This document shows, one piece after another, positions 62,951 to 64,000 of a stretch of DNA of 64,000 nt. This DNA is from Mycolicibacterium vinylchloridicum (GTDB taxonomy: Bacteria; Actinomycetota; Actinomycetes; Mycobacteriales; Mycobacteriaceae). The stretch lies in assembly GCF_013404075.1 (NCBI RefSeq), contig NZ_JACBJQ010000018.1, forward strand, positions 62,001 to 126,000, read 5' to 3'. The position numbers and the translations under genes were made by a program. A model generated the notes under the pieces. That model was not told the origin of the DNA. It searched no databases and saw only the letters and a program-made list of their open reading frames with translations. How positions within the stretch are numbered: position 1 is the stretch's first letter; each line of letters opens with the position of its first letter.

Positions 62951-64000
62951 GGCCTGTTCGAGGTCGCCGAGCAGATCCGCCGGATCCTCGATACCCACCG
63001 AGAGGCGGACGAGGTCGGCGGGCACCTCGAGCTGTGATCCGGCGGTCGACGCGTGCGTCATCGCGCCCGGATGCTCGATCAGCGACTCCACCCCACCCAG
63101 CGATTCCGCGAGAATGAAAACCTCTGTGCGCGAGCACAACCGGCGCGCGGCATCGGCGCCACCGCGCATCCGCACCGATACCATGCCGCCGAATCCGCTC
63201 ATCTGACGCGCAGCAACCTCATGGCCGGGATGGCCGGGCAGGCCGGGATAGAGCACCTGAGCGACGGCGTCATGCTCGGCCAGCAACTCGGCAACCTTGG
63301 CCGCGTTGGAGCTGTGGCGCTGCATGCGCAGTTCGAGGGTTTTGAGACCCCGCATGGTGAGGTAGGCGTCGAACGGGCCGGGCACCGCACCTGCACCGTT
63401 CTGCAGGAAGGCGAATTTGGTGTCGAGCTCTTCGTCATTCGTGATCAGCGCGCCGCCGACCACGTCGGAGTGGCCGCCGATGTACTTCGTCGTCGAATGC
63501 AGCACGATATCGGCGCCCCGGTTCAGCGGCTGTTGCAGCGCGGGCGAGGCGAACGTGTTGTCCACCAACACCTTCTGGCCCGACTCCGCGGCGATCTCGG
63601 CGATGCCCGAGATGTCGGCGATCGACAGCAGCGGGTTGGTGGGCGTCTCGACCCAGATCAGCTTGGTATCCGGCGTGATCGACGCGCGCACCGCGTCGAG
63701 GTCGGAGAGCGCCACCGGGGTGTGCTGCACTCCCCACTGGGTGAACACCTTGTCGATGAGCCGGAACGTGCCGCCGTAGGCGTCGTCGGGGATGACGACG
63801 TGATCCCCCGGGCGCAGCACAGCGCGCAGTGCGCAGTCGGTGGCCGCCATCCCTGAGCTGAACGCCCGCCCGAACGTGCCGTCCTCGACGGCGGCGAGCA
63901 CCGCTTCCAGCGCGGCACGCGTCGGGTTGCCGGTGCGCGCGTATTCGAAGCCGCCGCGCAGTCCGCCCACACCGTCTTGCGCGAACGTGCTGCTCGCATA
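62942..64000 (-). CDS. metB: Cystathionine gamma-synthase, 5' end outside the window
   Basis: The visible 352 residues continue in frame to the last base, so the first 20-40 residues are missing. PLP-binding Lys in HSTTKYIGGHSD, SSGMAATDCALRAVL, and ETPTNPLL and FILAESLGGVESL are the trans-sulfuration family signatures. The order (next to greA) and sequence match M. tuberculosis metB (Rv1079), which forms cystathionine from O-acyl-homoserine and cysteine. Some mycobacterial family members also have gamma-lyase activity, so the direction in vivo is not certain. Confidence 0.93.
   Translation of the reverse strand, partial: YASSTFAQDGVGGLRGGFEYARTGNPTRAALEAVLAAVEDGTFGRAFSSGMAATDCALRAVLRPGDHVVIPDDAYGGTFRLIDKVFTQWGVQHTPVALSDLDAVRASITPDTKLIWVETPTNPLLSIADISGIAEIAAESGQKVLVDNTFASPALQQPLNRGADIVLHSTTKYIGGHSDVVGGALITNDEELDTKFAFLQNGAGAVPGPFDAYLTMRGLKTLELRMQRHSSNAAKVAELLAEHDAVAQVLYPGLPGHPGHEVAARQMSGFGGMVSVRMRGGADAARRLCSRTEVFILAESLGGVESLIEHPGAMTHASTAGSQLEVPADLVRLSVGIEDPADLLGDLEQALS

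Overview
This window is chromosomal DNA of a mycobacterium, most likely a rapid-growing, non-tuberculous species. It has high G+C content, many GTG starts and densely packed short-overlap operons. From the right end (metB) leftwards to about 20 kb (ychF) the genes follow the order of the M. tuberculosis Rv1079-Rv1112 segment: metB, greA, a DUF4307 gene, mca, an Rv1083-like gene, a YyaL-type gene, hemolysin III, a short Z-prenyl synthase, coaA, glyA, desA2, phoH2, a NodB deacetylase, fum, glpX, DUF4245, an AI-2E permease, a 3-beta-HSD, xseB, xseA, an Rv1109c-like gene, ispH, an Rv1111c-like gene and ychF. Species assignment is not possible from the sequence alone.

Left part (1-19 kb) is accessory-like: several alpha/beta hydrolases, a pair of orphan Mce-associated membrane proteins, two very large AAA/LuxR-type regulators (4.4-7.0 kb and 14.0-16.7 kb), a cytochrome P450, a class III adenylate cyclase, a c-di-GMP EAL-DICT protein, lipoproteins and a guanidinium exporter (SugE/Gdx) preceded by a clear guanidine-III riboswitch. 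A collapsed 2-hydroxyacid dehydrogenase remnant lies at 4.2-4.4 kb.

Middle part (20-41 kb) holds housekeeping genes (ychF, ispH, xseAB, glpX, fum) interleaved with catabolic genes. A steroid theme is visible: the 3-beta-HSD gene (25.4 kb) and a dehydrogenase/SDR operon (30.8 kb) are each preceded by an exact match to the KstR operator pattern TNNAACNNGTTNNA. Between them is a compact sulfatase, HAD phosphatase and formylglycine-generating enzyme operon, in which the FGE would activate the sulfatase. A DUF222/HNH protein of the 13E12 type has an SOS (LexA) box over its start codon.

Right part (41-64 kb) opens with a decayed MFS transporter and a glycine-rich PGRS protein that carries a signal-peptide-like N-terminus instead of a PE domain. 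It continues with an atypical proton antiporter coupled to a peptidoglycan deacetylase, PhoH2 with a small upstream ORF, DesA2 with a palindrome at its start codon, a long-form GlyA, CoaA, a run of small membrane proteins, isoprenoid synthesis (short Z-prenyl synthase), mycothiol detoxification (mca), and greA with a strong hairpin in its leader. The last gene, metB, runs off the window, as does the SDR gene at position 1. I saw no tRNA, rRNA, CRISPR array or intact insertion sequence, and no gene-free stretch over 300 bases.
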